The position numbers were made by a program, and so were the translations under genes. This document shows, in pieces, positions 46,155 through 58,473 of a stretch of 64,000 bases of DNA. The stretch comes from Struthio camelus (taxonomy: Eukaryota; Chordata; Aves; Struthioniformes; Struthionidae): the NCBI RefSeq assembly GCF_040807025.1, contig NC_090942.1, positions 208,776,640 through 208,840,639 on the forward strand, written 5' to 3'. Numbering within the stretch: position 1 is the first letter of the stretch; each line of letters begins with the position of its first letter. The notes beneath the pieces were generated by a model that ran no database searches, was not told the DNA's origin, and saw only the letters and a program-made list of their open reading frames with translations.

Positions 46155-46521
46155 ATTTCCATTTTCACTGCAGACAACGTAAATTAGTTTTACAAGCTAC
46201 AAACTCAAATACTTTAGTCAAATACACATATTAATGACAATGATGTTTCAGCAAGAGAGGTAAGAATACAGATGTTTTACTTGGTTGAAACATGTTTTAC
46301 ATAAATAACATACTGTGCTGCTCCTCCACTCTCCTGGCCCTGAAAATGACATATAATGGGTTATTTAGAGTCTCCCAGTTGAATAAAATATTCAAAATAT
46401 AGTCAAAAATACTTGAAGGCCAATTATGTGTCTTGGTGGGCACACCTTCAGAAAGGAGGACAGGCTCCTGCTGTTTTAGAAAACTACCCAGCATAAAAGA
46501 AAATGTTCCCTGATGAATTAC

Positions 46522-46637
46522 ATGTCAGATGGCCTGGCATGGGTAACCTCTCTTCAGTTATAAAAAAGGTGATACTAATTTTACTGTGTGAAAAAGCTAC
46601 AGCTGTAAGAGCAAGAAACAATATTAAAAGTTCTGCA
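46522..46637 (+). repeat. Diverged direct repeat, copy B
   Basis: This block starts ATGTCAGATG, passes GGTAACCTC and a short A run, and contains GTGATACTAATTTTACTGTG (46569 onward) and TTAAAAGTTCTGCA. It is collinear with 46032-46154 at a distance of about 485 bases. No known family is recognised. Confidence 0.7.
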
Positions 46638-47116
46638 GAGTACAGAGTAGGCAGAAATGTTTTTACTAAATCTTTATACTATTGCACTTACTAAAAAAAA
46701 TTAAACTGTTCTGATATTTCTCAATCCAATAGTATCCAAAATTAATCTATTTATTCATAGGTGTATCATAAAAAAATAAGGCAAAATGTATTTTGACTCT
46801 GGCAAGATCCAACACATCCAATAGCCACATTGTTTTAAAAATCCCTGTATGCATTTCACTAAATTTTAGTATATAATATAACGCACAAGATTTGTCAATT
46901 AAGAGTAAGATAGGATAAACATGCACACAGTCAGATATAATTTTCAGAAACAGCAGAGAGTTGAAATGGGGAAAATACTCAAGTGGCAGGATCTCCTCTC
47001 TTACTGAAAACCAAGATCACGTTTTTAAAATATGTACTTTAAACACAATGAATTTAACTAAAATTCAAAGACTGTAAAACACAGAGTTGCAGCTAACTCA
47101 AAACATGTTTTACTTA

Positions 47117-47368
<252 letters not shown>

Positions 47369-49793
47369 TCAGGAGTGAAATTATTTCTGTTAAAACTTTT
47401 ATATTTCAGGAAAATGCATCTGTCAGAAGACACTTCATTGAAACCTTTCAAGAGAAATTTGTAAGTTGGCCATTGTACTGTTTATTTTGCTGTTGCTGCT
47501 GTTCAGGAGAGCCTTAAAGCAGGTTGGTTAATTAGCGTCACAAAAAGCTCTTGTATAAGTCAAAAATTATTACCTTTAACTATTTGCTAACTACACTCGG
47601 TTTTATTTTGAAAAATGAAGTTCTTTCTACCTAGTAAAACTTTAAGGAAAAACATGCCCCCAGTCAGAAGACCTAACAGAATATTGCGCAGCTCATCACT
47701 GAACTCAAGTTCATTACCATCACACTCAAGTTTCTGCTGAAGGAGTTAATTTCCCACTCTCCTTTCAGAAAGTGGGGAAGGAACATAGACACCCCCCCCC
47801 ATACACCCTCTGCATGGGTTTAAACGATTACACAAGGAAAACAGCAACAAAGAACTCTGCCCACTGACACCAGAGAGTCCCAAGGGAGGAACAACTACTG
47901 AATTCTGCCATTAAAAAAAAAAAACAAAAAAAACTACATGCGACTGAATACAAAACTTCCTAAACCTCACACAAACTGCACTTTAAAGGTGTTGGTGGCT
48001 TACAAACAGTCTGCTCATGCTTTATCCAAAGCAAAGCTTTGGCAAACTGTTTTACCAGTCAATCAGAATGACTCAAAACTCCTCACCAGAAAGCTGCCAG
48101 TCATAACTACGTAGAACTACTTCGTCAGCAGATAGGCGTCCACCACAGAACAGAAAAGCAGCTTTGAAAATTGAGTTCAAATAAGGCTGACTTTTACATA
48201 TATTCATAAATTAATTCTTTTTTGCAGATACACCAGAACAACATGGACACCTATAATAAGTTGCATATATCAGCCATTGCCACACCTCTCTACACAAGGT
48301 ATTGCACCATACACGAGGCCCCATTTATGTATTCTCATGGAGACTGACATTTCTGTTTCATTAAGCCTGTATGTGAGTACAAAGTTTCATATATGAAATT
48401 GGAAACGTATTTCAAAGAATTAGCTTAGATTTTAATAAAATGCACAAGTTGCAATTCACTTGAACGTGAGGTGCTTTTATTCTTGAGAAACAGAGAGAAA
48501 GAATTACAGAAACCTAAAGACCCTTTCTGTTAGGCAGAATATCGCTATGGCACTAACGAACAAAAAAGGAAAATTAAGACAGCCTGACTTTTTAAAAGAG
48601 AGTCAACAATGAAATAAATGATTTTCTACTTTCAGCTGGATTTTTAAGTTTATATTTTAACAACCACCAACTGGTACAAGAAACAGTGATCCAACTAAGC
48701 CGTATGCATTACGGATGTAGAGCAATATATACAGGCGAGATAACCCTAAGCTTAAAAGTACATGGTGTATGAACGTCGTACAAGTTAAATGCATTTCAAA
48801 TACAAGAGCCATTTAGCTGCACTCACTGTATTTAACAGGACACAGCAATAAGCAGTAGATGAACTTACACCAGCGCCGTGCATAATCAAACTGTGATAAA
48901 ACTTGCATAACTTGAGTAAAAGCTATGTAATAACTGCACTATTCCTCAGTGTATTTCAGCATGTTATTAATGCTGATGAAACGATATGATTTTTATTCAA
49001 CAATTCAAAGATTGGCAACTCAGAAGCAAACAAAAATACAGAAGCAACTCAGTCCCACCTCTTTCTATTTTGTTTTCGGTCTTACAATATAAAGGCCAGA
49101 TTGGTTTTCGAGTATTTGGAAAATGAATTAACTCCTAGCCTAAGAGAGTATGTGCCAAGGTTCAGCCTGGAGTAAACTTGTGAAGCCAAGTTATAAATCC
49201 TTCAAAACAGAAGTTTAATAATGGAAATGTTGACAGACCCTTAACAACAAGAGTACCAGGCACCAGTACACAGAGCAAGTTTCACTCCTACTGGCTACAT
49301 AGATAAAGTGACAATAGCCAATAATAAAACCTATTTTATAGCTTAGCAACAAAGTTCATTACTTAATAAAAACACTCCAGTAGGAACAACCTCCTTCCAA
49401 AAAGTTGGCAGTAGCAGCCTAAACATTAACTTTCAGTCATACTTGCACCAACACTTCGGTCTTGGCACAAAAGTCACTCTGCTAGAAGATCAAACGCTAG
49501 CAGTGCCTCGGCGCTGGCCCTATCCTGCATCTCCTACTCAGCCTGCACTGCAAACCGGCAGACCAGTTTCTCGTGTCCGTTCAGGTCCCCGAGATTTAAG
49601 CTTTCACATCATGTCTGCCCAACGCACCGACGGTTAATTTAATGGACCCTCGACACAGCCAGACTTAAAGGTACCCACACGCACAGAAAGCGCCGGGCTC
49701 CGGAACTCACTCTGACGGGGGAAGGGGGGGGGGGGCACGACTCCTGCCCAGCCCGGCGCAGTGATGAAATGGTGGAAAATCTACATCCATGTT

Positions 49794-49825
49794 GGGGAGG
49801 GGAGGGGAGGGGAGGGGAGGGGGGG
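49794..49825 (+). repeat. (GGGGA)5-G7 tract, G-quadruplex type
   Basis: Five GGGGA units and a G7 run lie in YAP1 intron 1, with the G-rich strand on plus (template strand for YAP1). It satisfies the simple four-run G-quadruplex pattern many times over. Confidence 0.9.
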
Positions 49826-50089
49826 CACGGCCTCCGCAGCCCCCTCCCCCACGGGGACGGATGAGCGCCGCCGGATTAGGCCAGAAAGTGCAATCCGCGC
49901 GGCCGGTCCTCCCAGCAAAGCGCTTCCACCAGCGGTGCCGGGGGCCCCGCTCCCCCCACCCGCTCCCCCCACCCGCTCCGGTCAGACCCGGAGAGCAGCC
50001 ACGGGGCTCGACGCCCAGCGGATGTGGAGCCGGAGGCCTCGCCGCCGACCGGGACGGACCAGGCCGGGCCGGGCTGGTGCCAACGGTCA

Positions 50090-50932
<843 letters not shown>

Positions 50933-51470
50933 TCAGCGGGGAAATCAACCCGGCAGCAGCAACTGGCAAAACAACTTTGGCCGTGCGGCACTTCCCCGAG
51001 CCCGGCCCAGCCCGGCCGGCGCCTCTGTCCCGGCGGCGGAAACTAACTCACACAACACGCCAAACAAAAGTTCTGAGTTACGCCCGCCCGAACCACTCTC
51101 CACAGCCAGCTCCGCCCCTCCTGAGCCCGCCCGCACCGCACCGTCTCGGACGGAGGCAGCCTGTGCCGAGCGGCTCTCCTGCGCGCGCCCGCCCGCACCG
51201 CCGCCGGCGCCCCGCGCCGTGGGTGCTGCCCGCCCCCCCCGCGCGCGCAGCCGGCCGCCGGTGCGCGCCGAGACGCGCGTGGGCTCACCCCCACTCCCCT
51301 AAGACGCTCCCCGCGCCCTCCGGGGCCCCCGGGGGGCGCTTCTCCCACTGGCGCCCGCCCGCACTGCGTTGCCGCGAAGAAGTTCAGTCAACCAGAACTT
51401 TTCCCCCTCCCGCAAGTTTCATCCCAACTTCCAGGGGCGCCCGCTCCGCCAGGGGCGGGGGGAGAGCGGC

Positions 51471-51499
51471 CGGCGCGGCGCGGCGCGGCGCGGCGCGGC
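51471..51499 (+). repeat. (CGGCG)n pentanucleotide repeat
   Basis: Nearly six tandem CGGCG units lie in the CpG island about 0.67 kb upstream of the YAP1 start codon, in the presumed promoter or 5' UTR. Confidence 0.88.
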
Positions 51500-51869
51500 T
51501 CCCCTCCCCTCCCCCGCCCGGCCCCGGCCCGGGGAGCGGCAGCGGGAGCGACCCCGGCGCCTCCGCGGGGGACGGGAGCCGCCGCCCCGGGGGTGGGGGC
51601 CGCGCCCCCGGCGCTCGGGGCGGGCACGGGCGGCCCCGCGCGGGGCGAGGGGGCGGCCGGGGGCTGCGGCTGCCGCCGCCGCCCGCTCACCTGGCGGCGC
51701 CGCCGGGCGGGCGCGGGGGCCGAGCGGGCGCGGGGAGCCGGGGGCAGCGCGGCGGCGGCGGCGGCTGACGCACTTTCTCCCACTGCCGCCGAGATTTCGC
51801 TGACTCCGGAGCCTCCCCTTCCTTGACTTTATGCGTCGCGGATCTTGAAAGGGTTTATAAACAGGGACG

Positions 51870-52163
51870 AGACATGTTGAGAAATGCCGTTTATTAGATA
51901 ACGCGGGTGAGGGAAGAGGGGGCACAACTATCGGGCAAACAGCTTCAGAAAGTATTCCTCTAAAAATAAACTAGTCAAAAATTATACAAAACTTTTTTTC
52001 GCTAACCGCACAGTAACAGCGATATAAAACATGTAACCACTCAGAGGTTGTGTAATGAAGGAGTACATGCTTCCTCCTAAGAAAACCGTGCGACTTCTAC
52101 TTGAATTCATGCAGAAAGAGCAACACCTCTATTATAAAATTTGGGAACAACCAGGTTAATAAA
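51870..52163 (-). other. CFAP300: CFAP300 3' UTR
   Basis: This is the sequence between the CFAP300 stop codon and the first poly(A) signal on the minus strand. It is AT-rich until it meets the YAP1 CpG island. The 3' end is predicted, not observed; cleavage is placed 10-25 bases past the AATAAA. Confidence 0.6.
51890..51895 (-). terminator. CFAP300 poly(A) signal AATAAA
   Basis: AATAAA reads on the minus strand (TTTATT on plus), about 270 nt past the stop codon. A U/GU-rich stretch follows at about 51860-51880. I saw no other canonical signal between here and the stop codon. Confidence 0.65.
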
Positions 52164-52352
<189 letters not shown>

Positions 52353-53370
52353 TCATACAATTTGAATAAAATGTATCATTCTGTTTCAGTTGTAACAATT
52401 TATTTGATGGCATAACACAACAAACACACCGGAGTTTATTTAAGTAGTTTTATCACATCTCCCCTGAAGGTCCTGACATTACAACACGGACGTAAGTAGC
52501 TCTAGCCGTCTGAACAGTGCCAATACCCTGAATGGAAATGTAAAATCCATTGCAAATGTAAAATTAAGCATGTAAGCACATGAATATATAATTAGAGCCT
52601 AAAATATAGACGATTAAATATACATAGACCCAATCATGTGTCCTTTGAAATAGAAAAATATTTAGGAACTATATATTAATAACAAAAGTTGTTCTATCAA
52701 TAATTCTTTTTCACTTAACATTTGTTAATGCATCTGTTCAGTCTCCAATATTTGTGTCTAAGAAAAACTCTCTTTCTAGCTCTTATTAACATCTTCAAAA
52801 TGTTATTTAAAAGTCTGCTAATTCTCACAAAGTGCTTTAACAGAATTTAGATGCTGAACTCCAAATTTCTCATTCCAAAAACTACACTCAGCTGACAACC
52901 AACACTATGAAAACTAGGTTCTTCAAATTAACATCCTACTTCTGCACATATCAATAAAAGCTTTAGTCTTGACAGAGCAGTAAAGCTGGTCACCCGCCTC
53001 AAATCCTACTTGGATTCAGAAATTAGATGTCTTCTTTTTTGATGCATTCAGTCTTGTAATTGAACATCTAACAGATGAACAAGCATGTAGCAGACACCTC
53101 CTTTCTTTTAAAACAGGTAACTGCTTCCTTCTGCTCCCTACAACTTTACACAGTATTAGAAGATATGTAAATTCTGTTCCCTTTTTTACTAGAGTAAATT
53201 CCCATATTGCATATAGTGTCCTTTTTTCCTCTAGGAAAACTTTAAATTCCCAGACTACACAGTATTCCAGCTTAGAAGCACATCTCTCTCATTCTTCTGT
53301 TGAAGCTCTTCTACTCTGCAGAATCCGTCTTTCTCTGGACCAAGGAATCATGAAAACTCTTAACACCCTA

Positions 53371-53430
53371 TCTTAGTGGCTAAGGCAGTCAACTTGGAGG
53401 GAAAAGACCTCGTTTCCATTTTCTGGTCCA
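53371..53430 (+). mobile_element. Candidate ancient tRNA-derived SINE head
   Basis: TAGTGGCTAAGGC matches a tRNA A-box and is followed about 30 bases on by a degraded B-box-like stretch (CCTCGTTTCC). The order (TAGTGG..AAGGCA..CTTGG.GG.AAAGACC) resembles the head of MIR/CORE-type SINEs of amniotes. No clear core or tail follows. Confidence 0.35.
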
Positions 53431-55685
53431 GGGACAATTTGTGAATTTTATCCAGTGGCTGTTATCAGCACCCAAATTTCTCTCCTGTTATTTAGAAGAT
53501 AATGAATTCCATACTACATGTTCTTCCTTTGAGGAATTATTCAAGACCATAAATCTTAAATTAAGATAAGCAACTCCCTAAAAGCATTGTTTAAGAGAGG
53601 CAGAGATTTGATACATTTATTCTCATTATTTTCTGATAACAGTGAAATAGAGAAAGTTAAAAATAGTATTCTGTTTTAAGCAACACAGCATACAAGCTTT
53701 GTGGCTCCATTTTTAAGACATCTAGCTACATTCAGGCATTGTATAGGGATTCAGGTGCATGAAACACTGGATTCTCAGTTTCACTAAAGAGAGCAAGCTT
53801 TAAGTTGCGTTTTACAGTACTCAGCATCACAATGTCTTTGGAGTTTCATACAAAAATAACCTAAGCCCACCAAAAAGGAAGAGAAGACCAACATCAAAAT
53901 GTGAGTGTTAATTAAACTGATTTCCCATTGCTATTAGAAATCCCATGTCTGCAGTCCTTACTGAATCAACCAACGTAAGTTGAGTTTTTGACCGTTTAAA
54001 AGCAGTGACAGCACACCGAAAGTTTGCCGAACAAAACACGAAAAAAAGCAAGCTAAGTTGTGGTGGCATGGCATTTCAAAAAACTCAACAATATACCAAG
54101 CTTGACAGCAGGAAAATAAATATTATATCATTTAAGGTAAGGGGGAAGGTTCTTTAATTTTAGTCAGTAAAAAGGTCGTTTAAAAAGAAAAACTAAAACA
54201 CTTCAGCATAAAACCATCGGAACTTACATAGGGTTACTCTTGTCTTTAGAGTAATAGGTAATAGAGTAATAAAACATGAATCTAACCAGCTTGAACTTTG
54301 GTTCAAACATGTGGAGTTGGTGTAACACTTCCTTGATTTACTGATGCCAGAGTGGGATCAATTTAATTTGTTTCTACAAGAACATAGATATTCAGCCGAA
54401 GATTTCAAGAGTACAAATGCATAGCGTAATGAAGAAAGATACATTGAACATCTTTAAAAACGCATTATTTTATCAATAAGTTTTTAAAAAGACTTTGTGC
54501 ATAAACTATTTATTACAGAGATTTCTAACACTGTTACAGTTAAGGTTCAGGTAAAGAAAGTTCTAAAATACCAATTAATATCCAAATACCTCAGATTTAA
54601 TGAAGATTCATTATATGTAAGCTATGAAGCTTGGAGTTCAACAGTTTGTGGTCACATAACTTAAAATTTCTCTTGAGATGCCCTGGTCTACAGAGTTTTG
54701 ATACTAACAGATCTGCAGAAACAGATAAATGAACCCTTATACCTTGAAATATTTAGATTAAGAGATCTTACTACTGAAACAATAAAACTGCCCTGAAGCT
54801 GTTTTTTAAACATACAATAGCACTTTCAAAGATGAGATCAGTTTCCACCACTGATTTTGACACGCCCACACTATTGAGATAGGTATCTGTGGAAACAGAT
54901 TTGTTAGAAAAGAGGCATGAGACACAATTTTCGGTATACTGATGATGACAGCCAGCTTCATCTTTCTATATTATCTGATTTTAATAGGCTTTTTTTTTTT
55001 TTAATATTGTTTCCTAAACAAGGTCTTCTTAGCCACAGCCTAAACCAAATAAAAAGGGAGTGGTGGTGTCAAGAAGAAGTTACATAAAATTCTTAATTCC
55101 TGATATCATTCCTACTTTTACAGGTATCCAAATACATTTATTTGTCCATTTATTTTGTCCATTACATAGTTTGCAAAAATGTGGATTCCTCTTATTTCTC
55201 TGCTGATTCTCAAGCAACTTTTACCAGCTTGTTCTTTTCTATGTCAGGCCAAAAGGTTATGTCCATTTCTTTCAGATACAAACTAAGAAAATCTGGCTCA
55301 TTCATTGTCACCTCCACATTAAGATTGCCTTAACACTCTACGGTTATTCAGCAAATTATCTTCGAAACTGTATCTACTGCAGAAATAGTTGTCTACTTTA
55401 GAGGAACTTTTCATCAAAAGCACAAGATATTTGTGTTCCAGTAAGTGCTATTCCTATCGTTTCCAAGCAAAGCTTAGGAGTTTTGATTCACAGAACCTCC
55501 AAACAGTCCAGAAATACCCACTGAAGCCTTTCATTTTGAAGTAACCTCATGTTTTAAGTCTGAGCATGTCTTTGGGATAAACTCTATTCTGAGAGAAGAT
55601 TCTTCAGGATGTTCTTTAGTGGAAACCGGATTTTCAGAATTGTCCTTCACCTCACATAATTTCAGAATCTGAAGTAAAGCCTTAT

Positions 55686-55731
55686 TTTTCCCTAAAGGCT
55701 ATAGGGATTTTCCCCTAAAAGCTATAGAGAT
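55686..55731 (+). repeat. Tandem duplication of a 23-base unit
   Basis: TTTTCCCTAAAGGCTATAGG followed by GAT is repeated directly as TTTTCCCCTAAAAGCTATAG followed by AGAT. Confidence 0.75.
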
Positions 55732-56926
55732 GGTATGCTCTGTATTTGCAGTGGATTTTCCTTTGCCCAGCCACTTCTTCGTTTTCAAAATGTTGCTAAA
55801 AGTTGTCTAGTTTTTGTTTGTTTTTTTTTTTTGTTTTTTAACTTATGATACTCAATATACGGCAAAGGCAGCTAGGGGAGCTCTTAAATACCGTGTCTGC
55901 CTAAACATAGAAATCCGCAAAGTTCATGTGAATCTACTGTTGATCCAGAAATGTGGGGAAAAACAGTAATAACAGAAAAATACCAAGTTATCAAGGTTTT
56001 TGTTATTGTTTTTCTTTTTTAATTCGAAGCCTGCCGCCTAGTAAACTGAGGTAAATTGTGATACATCCATAAAGTGCTCATTTTTAGAAAACATTTCAAG
56101 TCTTCCATGAATCACACACAGTAGTGACAAGACAATGACTCCCACATGAACGGGCTATTGGCAAGTTACAGGGAAGTTTGTGTAGTCTGAAATGACATCA
56201 GCTATTTCTTTTGGAAGTGGGTACATTATCTGATGTAATTATTATATACTCTGGTTACTCAAGAAGAATTAGGAGTAATTCAGCCTACTGTAACAATTAA
56301 ATAGCAGATACACTGAATCCAGTAAACATGCAGCCCATTCTCAAACTCATCTTTATGGTAAATGTATGATTTTGCAAGAAAAACAAAAATAAATGAGACT
56401 TGAGAAAGGAGGGGAGAAGAGGGTAGTAGTCATCTCACTGCTCTAACTCTTGTGTACTGAACTGCCTTGCAGTCTTTACATAAGCAGATGCAACACAAAC
56501 TATTCAGAAAGCTCTCTAAAAACATTTCTAAAATAGAATTACCAAGTCAAGAGTGAGTTCTTAATCCTTACTTCTCTTTCATGTATATATACAAGTAGAA
56601 TTACTCAGACCTAAAGATACGGGTTTTTTCCCCATAAACTAGTTTCTGGATAACTGTCATGACTTCAAATATAATCCACCAAACCTATTTTTAGTGAGCT
56701 ACAAAATAAAACTCTAAGTGCTGACTATTGCTGAAGAGTTACTAAAGAGTGCAAGCAGGATGAGATCGGGGAAAGGGTTCAAGAATAAAGAATGGCAACA
56801 GCTATGGAAAAATAACCCTTTTAAATTGAATATTAAGTTTTCTTTGTGTAAATGTCAATTCTTTATTTTCATGTTATGCATGTTACTTCCAGTAAAATCC
56901 TGTACCAAAAAATTGTTAGTACTTAC

Positions 56927-56993
56927 ATATGCAGACACTCTGAAGACAGTAGAAGTAATGCTTATTTCTTTTGTTCCTGGATTCTTTTGAACA
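56927..56993 (-). CDS. CFAP300: CFAP300 penultimate coding exon (67 nt)
   Basis: This short exon was found by reading frame and splice signals. The acceptor is CCTATATTTCAG|T and the donor GCATAT|GTAAGT. The first T completes a Ser codon begun as AG in the exon at 63243-63415. It then reads 22 residues from VQKNPGTKEISITS through TVFRVSAY and leaves in phase 0, joining DENGLCYPS in the last exon. Human CFAP300 has a closely similar segment (VRKNPQTKK then VFKVSAYD). Both phases close exactly. It lies inside a longer chance frame on the other strand. Confidence 0.93.
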
Positions 56994-58373
56994 CTGAAAT
57001 ATAGGGAAATAATACAGGCTTAATACTTCCACCACAGATATTAGTCCTTCATTTAATAAATACATTTTGAACATACGCACCATATTCTTGCTCAGATTTT
57101 ATCCAGTTAAAATTAATAGTTAGTATTCAACTTGTGCCACATGAACCATGAAAAGCTATATTAACAAACCTAGATAACATGGATATTGTAACATTTTACT
57201 GGAAACTATTAAATGAAAATATATCTAGTCATCTGAGTTGGGTTGGTTTCACTGTTTTCAACTACTATATCACACCAATATTACCCAGGCCTGGGTGACT
57301 CCAATATAAAGTTTGCATTTTGATATATAATGAAAGTAATTTAGCTAAATATTTTGTTAAAATATTTTTCTTAATTTTTACACACTCTTACAGGAAAAAA
57401 ACTGCAACCGAATGGCATTTACCACAGATCATAAGAAGTAGCAGCAGTACTGGTAAAGAAATGCAGATGACAGTTCATTTTAAATTAATATATGATTATG
57501 TTTTAAGATCATTTTTTCCTCATTTGGAATGCTGTATGTAGAGAGAGCTATCTTAGAATAGTATTATGACTACTGAATCGTTCTATTGCTAGATTGTGAT
57601 TGTTGCAAAAACTATGATTTCTTCCATCATAATTACTAGTAACGCTAAGATATTACTGCAGACTGACCAGACCTCTCAACACCTTCTCAACATATATTAT
57701 ATTTAAATATATATTGTCTCATTTTTCCTCAGGTCTGCTTTTGAGTGATGCTTACATTTCTTCATAAATTAGAACATGTAACTTCTACCAATTCATTTAA
57801 TTTCACAGATTCTTATTTTCATTAACTCACTGTGGAATTGCTGAGCCTTACAAATTTCATACTCCATATAGCTGTAAGAAATGCATAGCTCAAATTCTAC
57901 CTTACTATAAACAGGTTCAGTTTCTAGGAAAGGTCTCAATATAGCCTCATTGCTAGAGGATGTAGACCACAAGAGCTCCAGGCTATCTACCTATGACAGC
58001 AGGCCCCCGTTACCACTGCTTTTGCAAAGATTCTTTTTGTAAGAAGAACAAACAGAACCCACATCAACCATTATTTTTGTTGATTTGGTCTCTTTAGCCA
58101 ATCAAAAATTTGACTTTTTTTACTGATTTCACCGGTAATGACAGTCATGTATGAATTGTCATTAAGTCTGTACTGTGAAGCGAATCTTTCATGTAGTGAG
58201 TCAGTAATGAGGCTTCTTCAACATTTTTTCTTGTAACTCACATGTTGATATACTCAACAGTGGATTAAGACAGCATTGCTGAACCTGGTACTGGCCCCAG
58301 TTGTCTGCCTTACCACCCCTCTGGAGATTATTGCCTTCCCAGAAGGGACAGCTCAACTGGTTCATGACTCAGC

Positions 58374-58473
58374 TTCTGAACCACTGCAGTTTACAGCCCA
58401 GCATATTAAGATAAACTAAAATGGATGTCAGTTTATGCTAACGTAGTGGGCTGTAAACCACAGCAGTTCAGAA
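58374..58473. repeat. Foldback element with imperfect 27-bp inverted arms
   Basis: The arm TTCTGAACCACTGCAGTTTA..CCCA (58374-58400) is the reverse complement of 58447-58473 with 23 of 27 positions matching. Inside the 46-base loop, ATAAACT and AGTTTAT are again complementary. Outside the arms, TGGTT on the left and its complement AACCA on the right extend the symmetry with gaps. This is the layout of a small foldback transposon (MITE) remnant; no family is recognised. Confidence 0.7.

Noticed and set aside
51388..51783. Minus-strand frame ending in a phase-0 donor that could join YAP1 exon 2 as an alternative coding first exon
   Set aside because: The frame begins with GTG, not ATG, and I found no upstream in-frame ATG close by. 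It is an Arg/Ala/Pro-rich frame of the kind GC-rich islands produce. Only the donor itself is kept as a finding.
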